From Actinoplanes palleronii (GTDB lineage Bacteria; Actinomycetota; Actinomycetes; Mycobacteriales; Micromonosporaceae): DNA of 64,000 nucleotides. Position numbers and translations under genes: made by a program. Below, piece by piece: positions 1-8,772 of this stretch. The notes under the pieces are model-generated. The model saw nothing but the letters and a program-made list of their open reading frames with translations. It was not told the DNA's origin and did not search any database. Position 1 is the stretch's first letter. Every line of letters starts with the position of its first letter. The stretch is taken from NCBI RefSeq assembly GCF_016862315.1, contig NZ_BOMS01000031.1, positions 62,001 to 126,000 of the forward strand, read 5' to 3'.

Positions 1-483
1 CGGCTGGAGAGCGCGGCCTCCCGGTACGCGGTGCAGCGGGCCTTCGACGACCCGCTGGTGCTGGCCGAGTACCGGCTGGCCGGTGCGGCGTTCGCCGGGA
101 CGGTGACCCTCGCGGCGCCGGACCGGATCGACGACAGCGGCAAACGGCCGGTGCTGCGGCCCCGGATCATGGTGCGGACCGCGGAGGTGGTCCGGGTGGA
201 GCCGGGTACGTCGCTGACCTCACCGTCGCGGCCCGGTCAGAAGGCGCGCGTGGTGTCGGTCGCGCCGGCCGGGGTGGCGGGGGAGTCCGACGTGCTGCTG
301 GAGCTGTCCGGAGGGATGGGGCGCAAGCTGGTCGCCGAGCCGGGAAGTGTGCCCGCGGTGGGCGAGCGGCTGATGCTGACCACGCTGAGCGAGGAGTTCC
401 GGCGGAGCGGCGCGCTGCCGGACCCGGCGGAGACGCCGTGGACGCATGGCGGCCCACCGGTGCTCGCCGAGCCACCCCTCTGA
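1..483 (+). CDS. 3' end of an unrecognised protein
   Basis: The reading frame is open from the first base of the window and ends at TGA 481-483, so only the C-terminal 160 residues are present and the true start lies upstream. The first in-frame GTG, at 31, is an internal codon, not a convincing start, because the frame continues upstream as RLESAASRYA. The visible part is soluble and has no signal peptide or membrane segment. It contains a valine/glycine-rich beta stretch (VVSVAPAGVAGESDVLLELS) that could be a small barrel domain, and the tail is proline-rich. Codon use is typical of the neighbourhood. I do not recognise the family and assign no function. Confidence 0.7.
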   Translation, partial: RLESAASRYAVQRAFDDPLVLAEYRLAGAAFAGTVTLAAPDRIDDSGKRPVLRPRIMVRTAEVVRVEPGTSLTSPSRPGQKARVVSVAPAGVAGESDVLLELSGGMGRKLVAEPGSVPAVGERLMLTTLSEEFRRSGALPDPAETPWTHGGPPVLAEPPL

Positions 484-485
484 TC

Positions 486-597
486 GGCCGCTATCTCCCC
501 GGCCGCTATCTCCCCGGCCGCTATCTCCCCGGCCGCTATCTCCCCGGCCGCTATCTCCCCGGCCGCTATCTCCCTGGCCGCTATCTCCCCGGCCGCT
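486..597. repeat. 15-bp tandem repeat, seven copies plus a partial
   Basis: The unit GGCCGCTATCTCCCC is repeated seven times (486-590) with one C-to-T change in the sixth copy, then breaks down at 591-597. It begins three bases after the stop codon of the upstream gene. Degenerate versions of the unit (CGGCTATCTCACC) continue to about 640. The remaining sequence to 718 has no gene that I can support. Confidence 0.9.
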
Positions 598-718
598 GAT
601 GCCTGGCCGCCTTGATCTTGCCGGCGGCTATCTCACCGGCGGATTTGATCTTGTTGGCGGCCTTGACCCACTGCGGTCCTGCCTGTTGCTTTGATCGACT
701 GCGGGCTCGCGCGGCGCC

Positions 719-2545
719 TCAGCCGGGCGCTACCTCGCCGGTCAGCCGGACCAGCAGCAGGGCGATGTCGTCGCTGCGGCGCGGGGCGACCTCCAGCAGC
801 CGGGCGCACAGCTCGTCGCCCGGATAGACCGCGCTGGTCCGGAGCACCTCGGCGAGCCGGGCCACCCCGTCGTCCAGCAGCTGTTCCCGGTCCTCGACCA
901 GGCCGTCGGTGTAGAGCAACAGCGTGGAACCGGGCGGCACATACCGGACCGTGGACGTGCGCGCCTGGTGCGGCGGCAGCCCGAGCAGCGGCTCCGGCGG
1001 GATCCACCAGACCTGCACCCGGCCGTCCGGCAGGAGCAGCAGCGGCGGCGGGTGGCCGGCGTTGGCGAAACTTATCGAATACCCCGACCAGGACTGCCGG
1101 ACCCGGGCCAGCACCGCGGTCGCCGAGGCCGGCACCCGCAGTCCGCACAGCGCCTGGTCCAGCTGGGTGAGCAGGACGCCGGGCTCGTCGTCCCGCCCGT
1201 ACGCGTTCCCCCGCACCAGGTTCCGCAGCTGCCCCATGGTCGCGGCGGCCTCGATGTCGTGCCCGGACACGTCGCCGACCGCGACCATCACGCTGCCGTC
1301 CGGCTGGGCGAACGCGTCGTACCAGTCGCCACCGACCGCGGCACCGTCCTGCGCCGGCAGATAGCGGGCGTGCAGCTCCACCCCGGGCAGCTGCGGCAGC
1401 TCGGTGAGCAGGCTGCGCTGCAGCACCTCGGCGACGTGCCGCTGCTCCCGATAGAGCCGGCTGTTCTCCACCGCCAGCCCGGCCCGGCGGCCGATCTCCG
1501 CGGCGATGCGTTCGTCGGCGGCGCTGAACGGCGCCCGGTCCGGCCCGTTGACCAGCAGCACCGCGCCCAGCACCAGCCGATGCACCGGCGAGATGATCGG
1601 CGCGACCATCGACGAGCCGAGCCCAGCCGCCATCGCGAGCTCCGCGATCTCGGCGTCGGTGAGCTGGTCGCGCAGCTTCGCCGAGCCGTCGAGCCGGCGC
1701 ACCGGATAACCGCCGTCCCGCCGGGTCGCCCGCATGATCGCCTCAAGGTCGGTACGTGAGCGAGCCGCCAGAGTCGCCAGCCGGGCCATGTCGGCCGCCC
1801 GCCCGGGATCCCGGTGCGCCGCGCTGACCTGCGGCGCGCCCTTCGGCTCGTCGGCGTACGTCACCACGCACCAGTCGGCCAGCTGCGCCGTGACGATCCG
1901 CCCGAGCCGGCGCATCGCCTCGTCCAGGTCCATCGTCGCGGCCAGCGACTCGGTCAGGTCGGTGAGCAGCGCCAGCTGGTGGTGGGCGGACTCGGCGGCC
2001 CGGCGGCTCTCCTCGGCCGTGGCCCGGGCGATCCGCAGGCACACCTCCGACGAGCAGACCTCGGCCAGCTCGGTGAGCAGCGTGATCTCGCTCGGTGTCC
2101 ACTCCCGGGGCTCGTGGTCCACGGCGCCCAGCGCGCCCACCACGAGCCCGTCCGGGTCGGTGATCGGCACTCCGGCGTACGAGATCGCGCTGAGCTGCTC
2201 GATCGACGGGTTGCCGCGGGTCCGCGGGTCCACCCGGACATCCGGAATGATCAGCATTTCGCCGGCCACCACCACGTGCCGGCTGAACGAGTGGGTCAGC
2301 GGCATGGTGCGCTCGCTGGCGATCGGCTCGGGCATGCCGACCTGGCCGGCCAGGTACTGATTCTCGGCGTCCACCAGGCAAACCACCCCGAGCGGGGCGT
2401 CCACCAGCATGCGGACCAGCATCGCCACCCGGTCGAACGCCTCGTCAGGCCCGGCGCCGCCCAGCCGCCGCACCGAACGCAGGCGCACCGGATCAGCGAG
2501 CACACTCTGCTCGGCGTCGCCGATGACGTCCCACTGCAGCACCAT
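719..2545 (-). CDS. GAF-GAF-SpoIIE family PP2C protein phosphatase
   Basis: This is a 608-residue RsbU/SpoIIE-type serine/threonine phosphatase, expected to dephosphorylate anti-sigma-factor antagonists (STAS proteins) in a partner-switching stress pathway in the cytoplasm. Two GAF sensor domains come first (about 35-170 and 195-370, the first with SFSRHVV and GALGAVDHEPREWT), followed by a linker helix (VENSRLYREQRHVAEVLQRSLL) and the catalytic domain from about 395 to the end. Metal-binding signatures are visible: GGDWYDAF, AVGDVSGHD, FANAGHPPPLL, LLLYTDGLVE and RRSDDIALLLV. The ATG at 2545 is used. No kinase or STAS gene lies beside it, so its targets are elsewhere. No transmembrane segment is seen. 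Confidence 0.93.
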   Translation of the reverse strand: MVLQWDVIGDAEQSVLADPVRLRSVRRLGGAGPDEAFDRVAMLVRMLVDAPLGVVCLVDAENQYLAGQVGMPEPIASERTMPLTHSFSRHVVVAGEMLIIPDVRVDPRTRGNPSIEQLSAISYAGVPITDPDGLVVGALGAVDHEPREWTPSEITLLTELAEVCSSEVCLRIARATAEESRRAAESAHHQLALLTDLTESLAATMDLDEAMRRLGRIVTAQLADWCVVTYADEPKGAPQVSAAHRDPGRAADMARLATLAARSRTDLEAIMRATRRDGGYPVRRLDGSAKLRDQLTDAEIAELAMAAGLGSSMVAPIISPVHRLVLGAVLLVNGPDRAPFSAADERIAAEIGRRAGLAVENSRLYREQRHVAEVLQRSLLTELPQLPGVELHARYLPAQDGAAVGGDWYDAFAQPDGSVMVAVGDVSGHDIEAAATMGQLRNLVRGNAYGRDDEPGVLLTQLDQALCGLRVPASATAVLARVRQSWSGYSISFANAGHPPPLLLLPDGRVQVWWIPPEPLLGLPPHQARTSTVRYVPPGSTLLLYTDGLVEDREQLLDDGVARLAEVLRTSAVYPGDELCARLLEVAPRRSDDIALLLVRLTGEVAPG

Positions 2546-2836
2546 CGCCCCCCGGCCGGTCGCCTGTCAGGCTACCGGCGCGCGGCCCATCAGAACCCGC
2601 ACGTCAGCGACCCGATCATCCGTTTCCGCTAGCCCGATCGGTCACCCTTTCCCCCTCATCCGGGCCATCCCCGCAGCTCAGCCCCCTCCCACACCACCAC
2701 CCCCACAGTGACCCTCCCCACAACCACCACCCACCCCACCTGTGTCCCCCGCCCCGCCCGCCCGTCAGGAGGCCGGCTGGCTTCCAGGGGTGTCTCGACA
2801 CCCCGGACACACCCCTCACACCCAGCCCGCCCCCGC
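2546..2836. other. Intergenic, pyrimidine-rich, with one palindrome
   Basis: No gene is supported here. The stretch 2640-2760 is a C/T/A-rich low-complexity tract. A perfect palindrome GGGGTGTCTCGACACCCC lies at 2787-2804, just downstream of the leftward primase-like gene. It has no T-run, so it could be a weak terminator or a binding site. Confidence 0.4.
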
Positions 2837-3676
2837 TCACGCCGCCCGCCCAGGATTCTCGAAACGATGCCGAACCCCTGCCCGCAGCCCCGACCGGATC
2901 GTCCCCTCGATCTCCCCCGGCCCCAGCCCCGCACGCCGCGCCGCGGCCGCCAACTCCCGATGCACCTCCCCGGCGTCGAGCAGCCCCGCCCCCACGAACC
3001 GGCCCAGCGCGAACGCCGCCCGGTTCAACGTGTCGTTCCGGCAGCCCACCGCGGCTCGGGCGACCCGATCGGACTCCGCCTCCAGCACAACCTCCGCGTA
3101 CCGATCGGGGTGGGCGATCGGCTGCGGCGGCGCCGGCGGCGGCCCGGCGATCAGGTCCCGCAGCGGCGCCGGGATGACCGGCAGCGCCGAGCCCGGCCGC
3201 CGGATCCAGGTGTACCCGGTCCCGGCCACGTGCCGGGACGGCGGCGCCAGCACATACCCACCGGCGCCGCGCCAGTCCAGTCCGGGCACGAGATGCACCC
3301 GGTTGCCGTGACCGGTCGGTTGGAACCACAGGTGGCGGCCGCCCCCGCCGGTCCGCACCTGCGGGCCGGGCGGCATCTCGTCACCGAGCAGGTGGCGCAG
3401 CCCGTGCCAGCCCTGCGCCGAGTCGACGTCGGCGACGTCCATGACCACGCCGGTGCGCAGCCCCACGTTGGCCTGCGGCCAGTGCGTCCACCAGAGGGTG
3501 ATCACATGCGGGTCGGTGCTCGCCTCGGTCAGTCCGTGCCGCAGCCGGGGATGCTTGCCGGGACTGTCGCATCGGGCTCCTCTCGCGCAGGAACAGACAC
3601 CACCCTGGGCAGGCGTGTGCACCGGCAGCACCGGGATGCCGTGCCGGGCGTACGCGAGGGCAGCCATGAGCGACAT
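2837..3676 (-). CDS. Bifunctional DNA primase/polymerase (Prim-Pol) domain protein
   Basis: This 279-residue protein resembles the N-terminal Prim-Pol (AEP superfamily) domain found in plasmid and phage replication proteins. N-terminal landmarks are ALAYARHGIPVLPVH, a Cys-rich loop (GVCSCARGARCDSPGKHPR), WWTHWPQANVGLRTG, the acidic motif VVMDVADVDS and GGGGRHLWF. It ends after a short helical region (residues 205-279) with no helicase domain, so it is a stand-alone Prim-Pol rather than a full primase-helicase. Similar stand-alone copies are common in actinomycete chromosomes, often as integrated-element remnants. It lies 21 bp downstream of a beta-family gene on the same strand. Its role in replication or repair cannot be told from the sequence. 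Confidence 0.8.
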   Translation of the reverse strand: MSLMAALAYARHGIPVLPVHTPAQGGVCSCARGARCDSPGKHPRLRHGLTEASTDPHVITLWWTHWPQANVGLRTGVVMDVADVDSAQGWHGLRHLLGDEMPPGPQVRTGGGGRHLWFQPTGHGNRVHLVPGLDWRGAGGYVLAPPSRHVAGTGYTWIRRPGSALPVIPAPLRDLIAGPPPAPPQPIAHPDRYAEVVLEAESDRVARAAVGCRNDTLNRAAFALGRFVGAGLLDAGEVHRELAAAARRAGLGPGEIEGTIRSGLRAGVRHRFENPGRAA

Positions 3677-3697
3677 TAGAACAAGCGTACGACAAAA

Positions 3698-4708
3698 TCA
3701 GGCCTCCGGCAGCGCCCGCAGCACATGGGAGATGTGGTGCGATGTGCTCCATGCGATCCAGCTCGCCGAGCTGCCCGCGCCCCGGGCGGTGCGCGCCCGC
3801 CGGGCGATCTCGGCGTCGCCCCAGGAGAACCGGGCGCCCGCGGCCGGCCACTGCGGCGAGGTGACGAGGGCCCGGCACAGGTCGTGACAGCGATCGTCGC
3901 TACGGCCGCCGCGCCGCGCCCAGCGATAGATCCACCAGTCCCGGTCGGTGGTGTAGCGCAGCGTCGGCAGCTGCCGGTGGTGCTGCACGCCGAGCCGCCG
4001 CACCGGGGACGTCACGCCGTAGTCCGCGTACCCGATCCCGGACTCGTCGAGCCGCGCCCACACCCGCGCGTCCAGCCGGCCCACCGCGACCGGCCGGTCG
4101 GTGGGCAGTTCGTCCAGGTTGGGCGGCATCGCGCCGGACGCCACGCTCACCGATCGCCACGGCAGGGTCCGGGCCCAGCGCAGCACCCGGCGGGCCCGCT
4201 CCTCGACCTCGTCGGCATGCGACCGGCAGGCGGTCTCGGCCAGATCGATGATCAGGTCGACGTCGCCGTGCTCGAGCGCCGTGGCGGCCAGGATGTGGTC
4301 GGTGACGGCGTCGGCCCGCGCCGGATTCCCGGCGTCGACGTGCGGCTGCAGCCGCAGCATCGCCCGTCGCTGATTCATCCGCGCGGCCAGACCGTGGGCC
4401 ACCAGGCGGCGATTGCTTTCGTACGGCCTCAGCACCGGCATCGTCGCCACTCCCAGCCGGGCCAGCCGTTCCGCCAGGGCCAGGGGCTGCTCCGCCGGGT
4501 GGGGTGGCTCCGGCACGTTGCCGAAGTCCAGCGCCAGCACCCCGGTACGTGGTCGCAGCTCCCGGACCAGCGGAACGATGTCGATCGCCGGATCGAGCTC
4601 GACGACCGGCGTGACCCGGCCGGCCTCGTCGGGGGAGAGGTGCGCCAGGGCTGCGAACTCGCCTCGACGTGGCCGGAGAATCGGCTGATAAGCCCCTTTG
4701 GGCGTCAT
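3698..4708 (-). CDS. Beta-family protein (T4 beta-protein-like)
   Basis: This 336-residue protein matches the pattern I associate with the beta protein family (Pfam 'Beta protein'). It starts with YQPILRPRRGEFAALAHL, continues with TPVVELDP and VLALDFGN, has a central SVSVASGAMPPNL, and ends with a region rich in aromatic residues (RYTTDRDWWIYRW). This family is usually found near mobile or phage-related genes and has no settled biochemical role. The fold is probably a TIM-barrel-like alpha/beta protein. No signal peptide or membrane segment is seen. It is transcribed with the downstream Prim-Pol gene and follows the AAA ATPase gene after a 36-bp gap, so the three may form one leftward unit. 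Confidence 0.6.
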   Translation of the reverse strand: MTPKGAYQPILRPRRGEFAALAHLSPDEAGRVTPVVELDPAIDIVPLVRELRPRTGVLALDFGNVPEPPHPAEQPLALAERLARLGVATMPVLRPYESNRRLVAHGLAARMNQRRAMLRLQPHVDAGNPARADAVTDHILAATALEHGDVDLIIDLAETACRSHADEVEERARRVLRWARTLPWRSVSVASGAMPPNLDELPTDRPVAVGRLDARVWARLDESGIGYADYGVTSPVRRLGVQHHRQLPTLRYTTDRDWWIYRWARRGGRSDDRCHDLCRALVTSPQWPAAGARFSWGDAEIARRARTARGAGSSASWIAWSTSHHISHVLRALPEA

Positions 4709-4744
4709 CGTCCCACGGTAGCCGGATCGACGGTTACCTGTGGG

Positions 4745-6040
4745 TTACGACCTGTATAAATGCGCGAGCATCGATTGGTTCGCCTCCCATCCGTCCGGGA
4801 ACTTGACCGGCACGTTGAGGTGCACCGGCTCGGTCGAGGGGTGCGCGTCGAGCAGCTCGGGGATGCCCGAGCGGGCCACCACCACGCAGGCGTGCCGGTG
4901 CCGCGAGGTGAGCACGCAGAGCCGGCCGGACTCCAGGTGGAAGGCGGTGGCGTCGCGCCGGCCGGAGAGCGGGTGCAGGACGACGGTCAGGTCGTACTCC
5001 CGGCCCTGCAGCCGGTTGGCGGTGTCGACGGTGATGCCGGCCGCCTCCGGGGGCAGCAGCGCACGGATCGCCGCGGCCTGGTCGCGGTGCGCGGCGCCGA
5101 TCGCGATCCGGTTCGGCGTGAGTGCGCCGGTGCCCGCCTCGGAGCCGGCCATCCCGCCCCGGGCCAGGGCGCGGGCGGCGAGCCGGGCACAGGCCGCGGC
5201 GGCCTCCGCGTCGGTACGCACGGTGAACCGGGCCGGCAGCTCGTGCAGCCCCCAGCCGGTTGCCGCGGCGGTGTCCAGCACCTGGTCGAGCGGGTTCTCG
5301 GCGGGTCGCTCGAAGTGCAGCGTGCGCTCACCCGGGCCGGTGCCGGAGCGGAAGCCGGTGAACGGATAGAAAGCCTCGGCCACCACCGGCGCGGCGGACG
5401 CCGGCAACCGCCAGGACACCGGCAGCCGATGCACCGGCAGCTCCGGGTTGTGCCGCAGCAGCACGGCGACCGCGCTCTGCATCGGATCCCAGGACAGGCC
5501 GGTCCAGCGCTCCACCTCGACGGTGGAGAACGGGTCGAGCTGACCGGGATCCCCCACGAACAGCGCCCGCTCGAACCGCGGCGCGACGCGTAACAGCGCG
5601 TCCGACCGCATCTGATAGGCCTCGTCGACGATCGCCCAGGGCCAGCTGCCCTCGGTGATGGTGGCCCACTTGGCGGCCGTCCCGATGGTGATCGCCGGCG
5701 AGGCGAGATCGGCCACCTTGGCGGCGACCCGGCAACTCGGATGGTCCTTGACCCGGTCGGTGCGCACGTAGTCGACCGCGGACAACCGGCCGACGGTGAC
5801 CTCGGGGGAGCGCGTGCCGAGCCGCTCGATCAGGTCGTCGACCTGCTCGTTGGTCTGCGCCACGATCATCAGCGGCGCGCCGGTCGCGGCCAGCTCTCCG
5901 GCCGCCCTGACCACGAGCGTCGACTTGCCCGCGCCGGGCGGCGAGTCGACGACCACGCCCCGGTGCCGGCCGGAGTGAAGGTCACCGAGCACCGCGGCGA
6001 TCACGGCGGCGGCCTCCTCGGCCGGGCTGACTGAACTCAC
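4745..6040 (-). CDS. AAA/SF1-type ATPase, DEAD-like helicase fragment family
   Basis: A 431-residue P-loop NTPase. I prefer the GTG start at 6040 (VSSVSPAEEA); the longer frame to 6136 overlaps the divergent gene and adds only a basic, unstructured stretch. Walker A is SPPGAGKS (about 33-40), Walker B is AIVDEAYQM (about 135), motif III is FVGDPGQLDPF and a later SF1 motif is TVDTANRLQGREYDLTVV. This order is that of superfamily 1 helicases (DNA2/Upf1-like), but the protein is short and lacks accessory domains. C-terminal LTSRHRHACVVVARS is motif VI-like. It is the first gene of the leftward group with the beta-family and Prim-Pol proteins, suggesting nucleic-acid work, possibly element maintenance or defence; this is inference. 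Confidence 0.75.
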   Translation of the reverse strand: MSSVSPAEEAAAVIAAVLGDLHSGRHRGVVVDSPPGAGKSTLVVRAAGELAATGAPLMIVAQTNEQVDDLIERLGTRSPEVTVGRLSAVDYVRTDRVKDHPSCRVAAKVADLASPAITIGTAAKWATITEGSWPWAIVDEAYQMRSDALLRVAPRFERALFVGDPGQLDPFSTVEVERWTGLSWDPMQSAVAVLLRHNPELPVHRLPVSWRLPASAAPVVAEAFYPFTGFRSGTGPGERTLHFERPAENPLDQVLDTAAATGWGLHELPARFTVRTDAEAAAACARLAARALARGGMAGSEAGTGALTPNRIAIGAAHRDQAAAIRALLPPEAAGITVDTANRLQGREYDLTVVLHPLSGRRDATAFHLESGRLCVLTSRHRHACVVVARSGIPELLDAHPSTEPVHLNVPVKFPDGWEANQSMLAHLYRS

Positions 6041-6134
6041 CCGGGCACGGTAGCGCGGCCCACCGACAAAACCCCTCCGACGTACGGGGTGCGCCCGCGC
6101 CCGGCGCCTTCCACTGGGTACGCTGCGCCCTGTC

Positions 6135-6506
6135 ATGGATCATGGTGAATGGGAGTGGCCGCCCGCCAAACTGGCGGCGCTGCGACTCGGCCGACGGCTG
6201 GCCGTACTGGTCCCGGCCTCGCTGCCGCACCGCTGGTCCTTCGTGCACATCGTGCCCAGCGGCGCCCCCGCCGACACCGCGGCGCTCCAGGCCGGCGCGG
6301 CCCGCAGCGACCCCACCCGCAGCTTCCTGATCACCCAGTGGGAGTACGAGGCCGACCACCTGGAGGGTTACGACCAGGCCCTGCACCCGGTCCGGATCCG
6401 CCACGCCGAGGCAGCCGGCGAGACCGAACTCCTCGCCGTCCTCCGCGACTGGCAACTCCCCCCAGAAGCCTTCAACCACTCCTGGGACACCGTCACCCCC
6501 CACTAG
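6135..6506 (+). CDS. Hypothetical protein, 123 residues
   Basis: A small soluble protein with strong G/C bias at third codon positions, starting ATG at 6135 (MDHGEWEWPP). It has an even alternation of helix and strand (RLAVLVPASLPHRWSFVHIV, RSFLITQWEYEADH), no signal peptide and no cysteine cluster. Acidic and aromatic residues dominate (W, H, E). It is divergent from the ATPase gene starting at 6040, so the 94 bp between them should hold both promoters. I do not recognise a family and give no function. Confidence 0.65.
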   Translation: MDHGEWEWPPAKLAALRLGRRLAVLVPASLPHRWSFVHIVPSGAPADTAALQAGAARSDPTRSFLITQWEYEADHLEGYDQALHPVRIRHAEAAGETELLAVLRDWQLPPEAFNHSWDTVTPH

Positions 6507-6517
6507 CCCAGTTGTAG

Positions 6518-6700
6518 GTGCGCTCCGCACCGAAAGTCCCCACGCAGCCTGTGTCCGGTCCTTGCGTGGGGAGTTGTGGTGCGCTCCGCACCGAAAGTCC
6601 CCACGCTGCGTGTGTCCGGTGCTTGCGTGGGGAGTTGTGGTGCGTTGCGCGCCGAAAGTCCCCACGCAGCCTGCGCTTCGTGCCTGCGCGGGGAGCTTTC
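6518..6700. repeat. 61-bp tandem repeat, three copies, hairpin-forming
   Basis: Units begin at 6518, 6579 and 6640, exactly 61 bp apart; the third copy is the most diverged. Each unit has a short palindrome GTGCGCTCCGCAC and a larger stem CCCCACGCA with TGCGTGGGG separated by about 20 bases. It begins 11 bases after a gene stop. Open frames read through it are compositional and look non-coding. Confidence 0.9.
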
Positions 6701-7790
6701 TCGGCGGGAGATCTGTGGAGAACGCGCCAGCCAGCGATAACGCGTCGCAAACGGCGCACCGGGAGTCGCCCGGCGCCCCCGCAGTCGGTGACGGCCTGGG
6801 CCTGACCGGCAGCTCGATGGTCACTCGCTGTGCTGGCGTTTCGCTTTCTGTACCGCTTCCATTTCCGCTGGCGCGCGTTTCCCGATTCCCGATCGGCATC
6901 TCCGGCTCGCCGATCGAAAACGGAACATAATTGCCCGCATCGGTTCGGCGGTGGCACTGAAATGTGCGGAACTGGGAGTTCGCCGGAGAGTGTCCGGCAA
7001 TTTCTGGCCGACGCGGGGCGCGCGGGATTCTTCGGCGTCGTCCGGCTGGCACTTGACAGGGTGCCTCGAGGAGTCGGACCGGGGGCTCGCCGGGCCTGCC
7101 GGGGCGGTTCTTCCGGCACCGGTTCCGCGTCCCCCGGCGGGCGTCGGCGAAGGTCCATTGTGTACCGGAGCAGCGGCTCACGCCGCGCCGTGCGACTCTG
7201 CAAGATCGAGATGGGGCCGACGGGGCGAGTGGTTGTTCTGAGAGCGTTTGCAGCGAGTATTTGATCAGAGAACAGATGTTCTGACGGGAATCTGACACTC
7301 GGCTGTCTCGAGTTGCGCAGAGGTCAGGGGTTTGCCCGGTTGTCGCGTCCCGGTTCCGGGTGTGTGGATCTCGATGAAAGCGGGATACAGCACTTGGAAC
7401 GTTTTTCCATCCGCCGCCTCCACTTCGGAGCGGTCCGGCAAGATGATCATTCGGTTCACCGTCGTGCAGGTGGCGGACTGTTTGATCATGGAGGGTGAAA
7501 GGATGTTTGCTTCTTCGTCACCGGTCGGAAATAAGTCGGGTGTTGAATATCGGGTGCGGAGGAATAGCGAAGCCGGCCTGCAACTTGCGTGTGCGGTTCG
7601 CCGCGCAAGTTGCAGGTTTCGCCTCCTCTCGGCTCGATGCCCCGGCGTGGTGGCTAACCTTTGATCGACATGCGAGATTTCATTCATGCTTGTTTTTATG
7701 ATCTCGTTGCGGCCCCTTCCAGTCGATCATCGGAAGTGCAACTCTTCTAGCCAGCAGTGACGTCGACATCACGGACGGTGGTGGTGGGGA
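6701..7790. other. 1.1-kb non-coding interval
   Basis: No convincing gene. Open frames on both strands here lack the G/C third-position pattern of their neighbours and resemble no family I know. G/C content falls and A/T-rich stretches appear between 7370 and 7700, as expected of a regulatory or decayed region. The single notable structure is the hairpin at 7577-7616. Confidence 0.5.
7577..7616. terminator. Strong inverted repeat, possible terminator or attenuator
   Basis: Arms CCTGCAACTTGCG (7577-7589) and CGCAAGTTGCAGG (7604-7616) are perfect complements with a 14-base loop. The sequence TTTCGCCTCC follows, a poor T-run. It lies about 175 bp before the start of the next gene. Its function could be termination, attenuation or a protein-binding palindrome. 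Confidence 0.4.
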
Positions 7791-8459
7791 ATGCGTCCAG
7801 ACGTACTCGTCGGTCCGAGTGATTGGCTGGTCGAACAGTTCGGCGACAAGGTCGCCGACGAGCTGTGGACCCGGGTCCCGGAGGCCCTGAGCACGGCAAT
7901 CGACCGTGAGGTGCACGCACGCCCGGCCATGACGCAGACCGTGGAGCGCGTGCTGGGCAATCCGCGGTGGCCGTTGCCCTATGAGGAGTTGGTTCTCTTC
8001 CTGGGCACGTTGCCGGGTGCCGAGATCATCAGCGTCCCCCGGTCGGTCTATCAGCTGGTCCTGATCAACGGCCATATCGTGGTGCCGTGGTGTTACGGCC
8101 AGTCGGCCCGCCTCTCGATGGCGGATGCCGAGGTCGGCCGCTCGTTCGGCCGGCTCGCCCGCGAGTTGCTCGGCCGGTTCGGCCCGCCGTGGCGCCGCTC
8201 CCCGGTGGAGTCGCCACTGCCGCTCGACGCGGTCGACGAACGCGAGGTCGCCAAGATCTGCGCGGCCATCGCCCAGATCGACCCCAAGCCCGAGGTGGTC
8301 ATCGCCGGTTTCGCCGGTGCGCCCAATCTGGGACTGCTCCGCGCCTGCCTCGGCGAGGTCAAGTCCACCGACAACGGCACTCTCTACTGGAGCCACCTCG
8401 ACGACCTGCCGCTCCCGCCGCCGGTCATCCCGCGCCCCCGGCGCATGCAGTTTCCCTGA
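7791..8459 (+). CDS. Hypothetical protein, 222 residues
   Basis: A soluble alpha/beta protein starting at ATG 7791 after a GGTGGGG purine stretch. It has no signal peptide, no membrane segment and no motif that I can tie to a family. Noticeable pieces are PSDWLVEQFGDKVADELW near the start, a hydrophobic core around VYQLVLINGHIVVPW, and a C-terminal half with EVVIAGFAGAPNLGLL and STDNGTLYWSHLDDL. Codon use is typical of the host. It is monocistronic, with two tandem hairpins downstream and a structured non-coding region upstream. Function unknown. Confidence 0.75.
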   Translation: MRPDVLVGPSDWLVEQFGDKVADELWTRVPEALSTAIDREVHARPAMTQTVERVLGNPRWPLPYEELVLFLGTLPGAEIISVPRSVYQLVLINGHIVVPWCYGQSARLSMADAEVGRSFGRLARELLGRFGPPWRRSPVESPLPLDAVDEREVAKICAAIAQIDPKPEVVIAGFAGAPNLGLLRACLGEVKSTDNGTLYWSHLDDLPLPPPVIPRPRRMQFP

Positions 8460-8489
8460 TCCTCCGCCCGTGGCGGGCCGGAGCCGCCA

Positions 8490-8601
8490 GGTGGATGCCG
8501 CCCGCCGCCCTGGGCGGCGTCCACCGGCTCCACCTCCGGGCCGGTAGCCCCAACCCCGATCGAAAACGGTCAGCCTGCCAAGCACCGCAGGCTGACCGTT
8601 T
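8490..8601 (+). terminator. Two tandem hairpins after the 7791 gene
   Basis: The first stem pairs GGTGGATGCCGCC (8490-8502) with GGCGGCGTCCACC (8513-8525), with one G-T wobble. The second is a perfect 15-bp stem, AAACGGTCAGCCTGC (8564-8578) with GCAGGCTGACCGTTT (8587-8601) and an 8-base loop. The second is the more likely intrinsic terminator, in the common actinomycete form without a long U tract. Confidence 0.7.
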
Positions 8602-8772
8602 GACGTCCGGGACGGCGGAACGGGCCCGCGTTGCCGTTGGCGTCGATCCGACCGCGGCCCGGAGGCGGGGCGGGGCCGCGGCCCGCGGGATCCGGAAACC
8701 CCGCAAGGCCAGGCGGAATCCACCCCCCAACCGCACTCACCGATTGCCGCGACCGCCTCTAGACTTCACCGG

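Noticed and set aside
6518-6930. Short frames through the 61-bp repeats
   Set aside because: Repeat-derived, in all frames, no family match.
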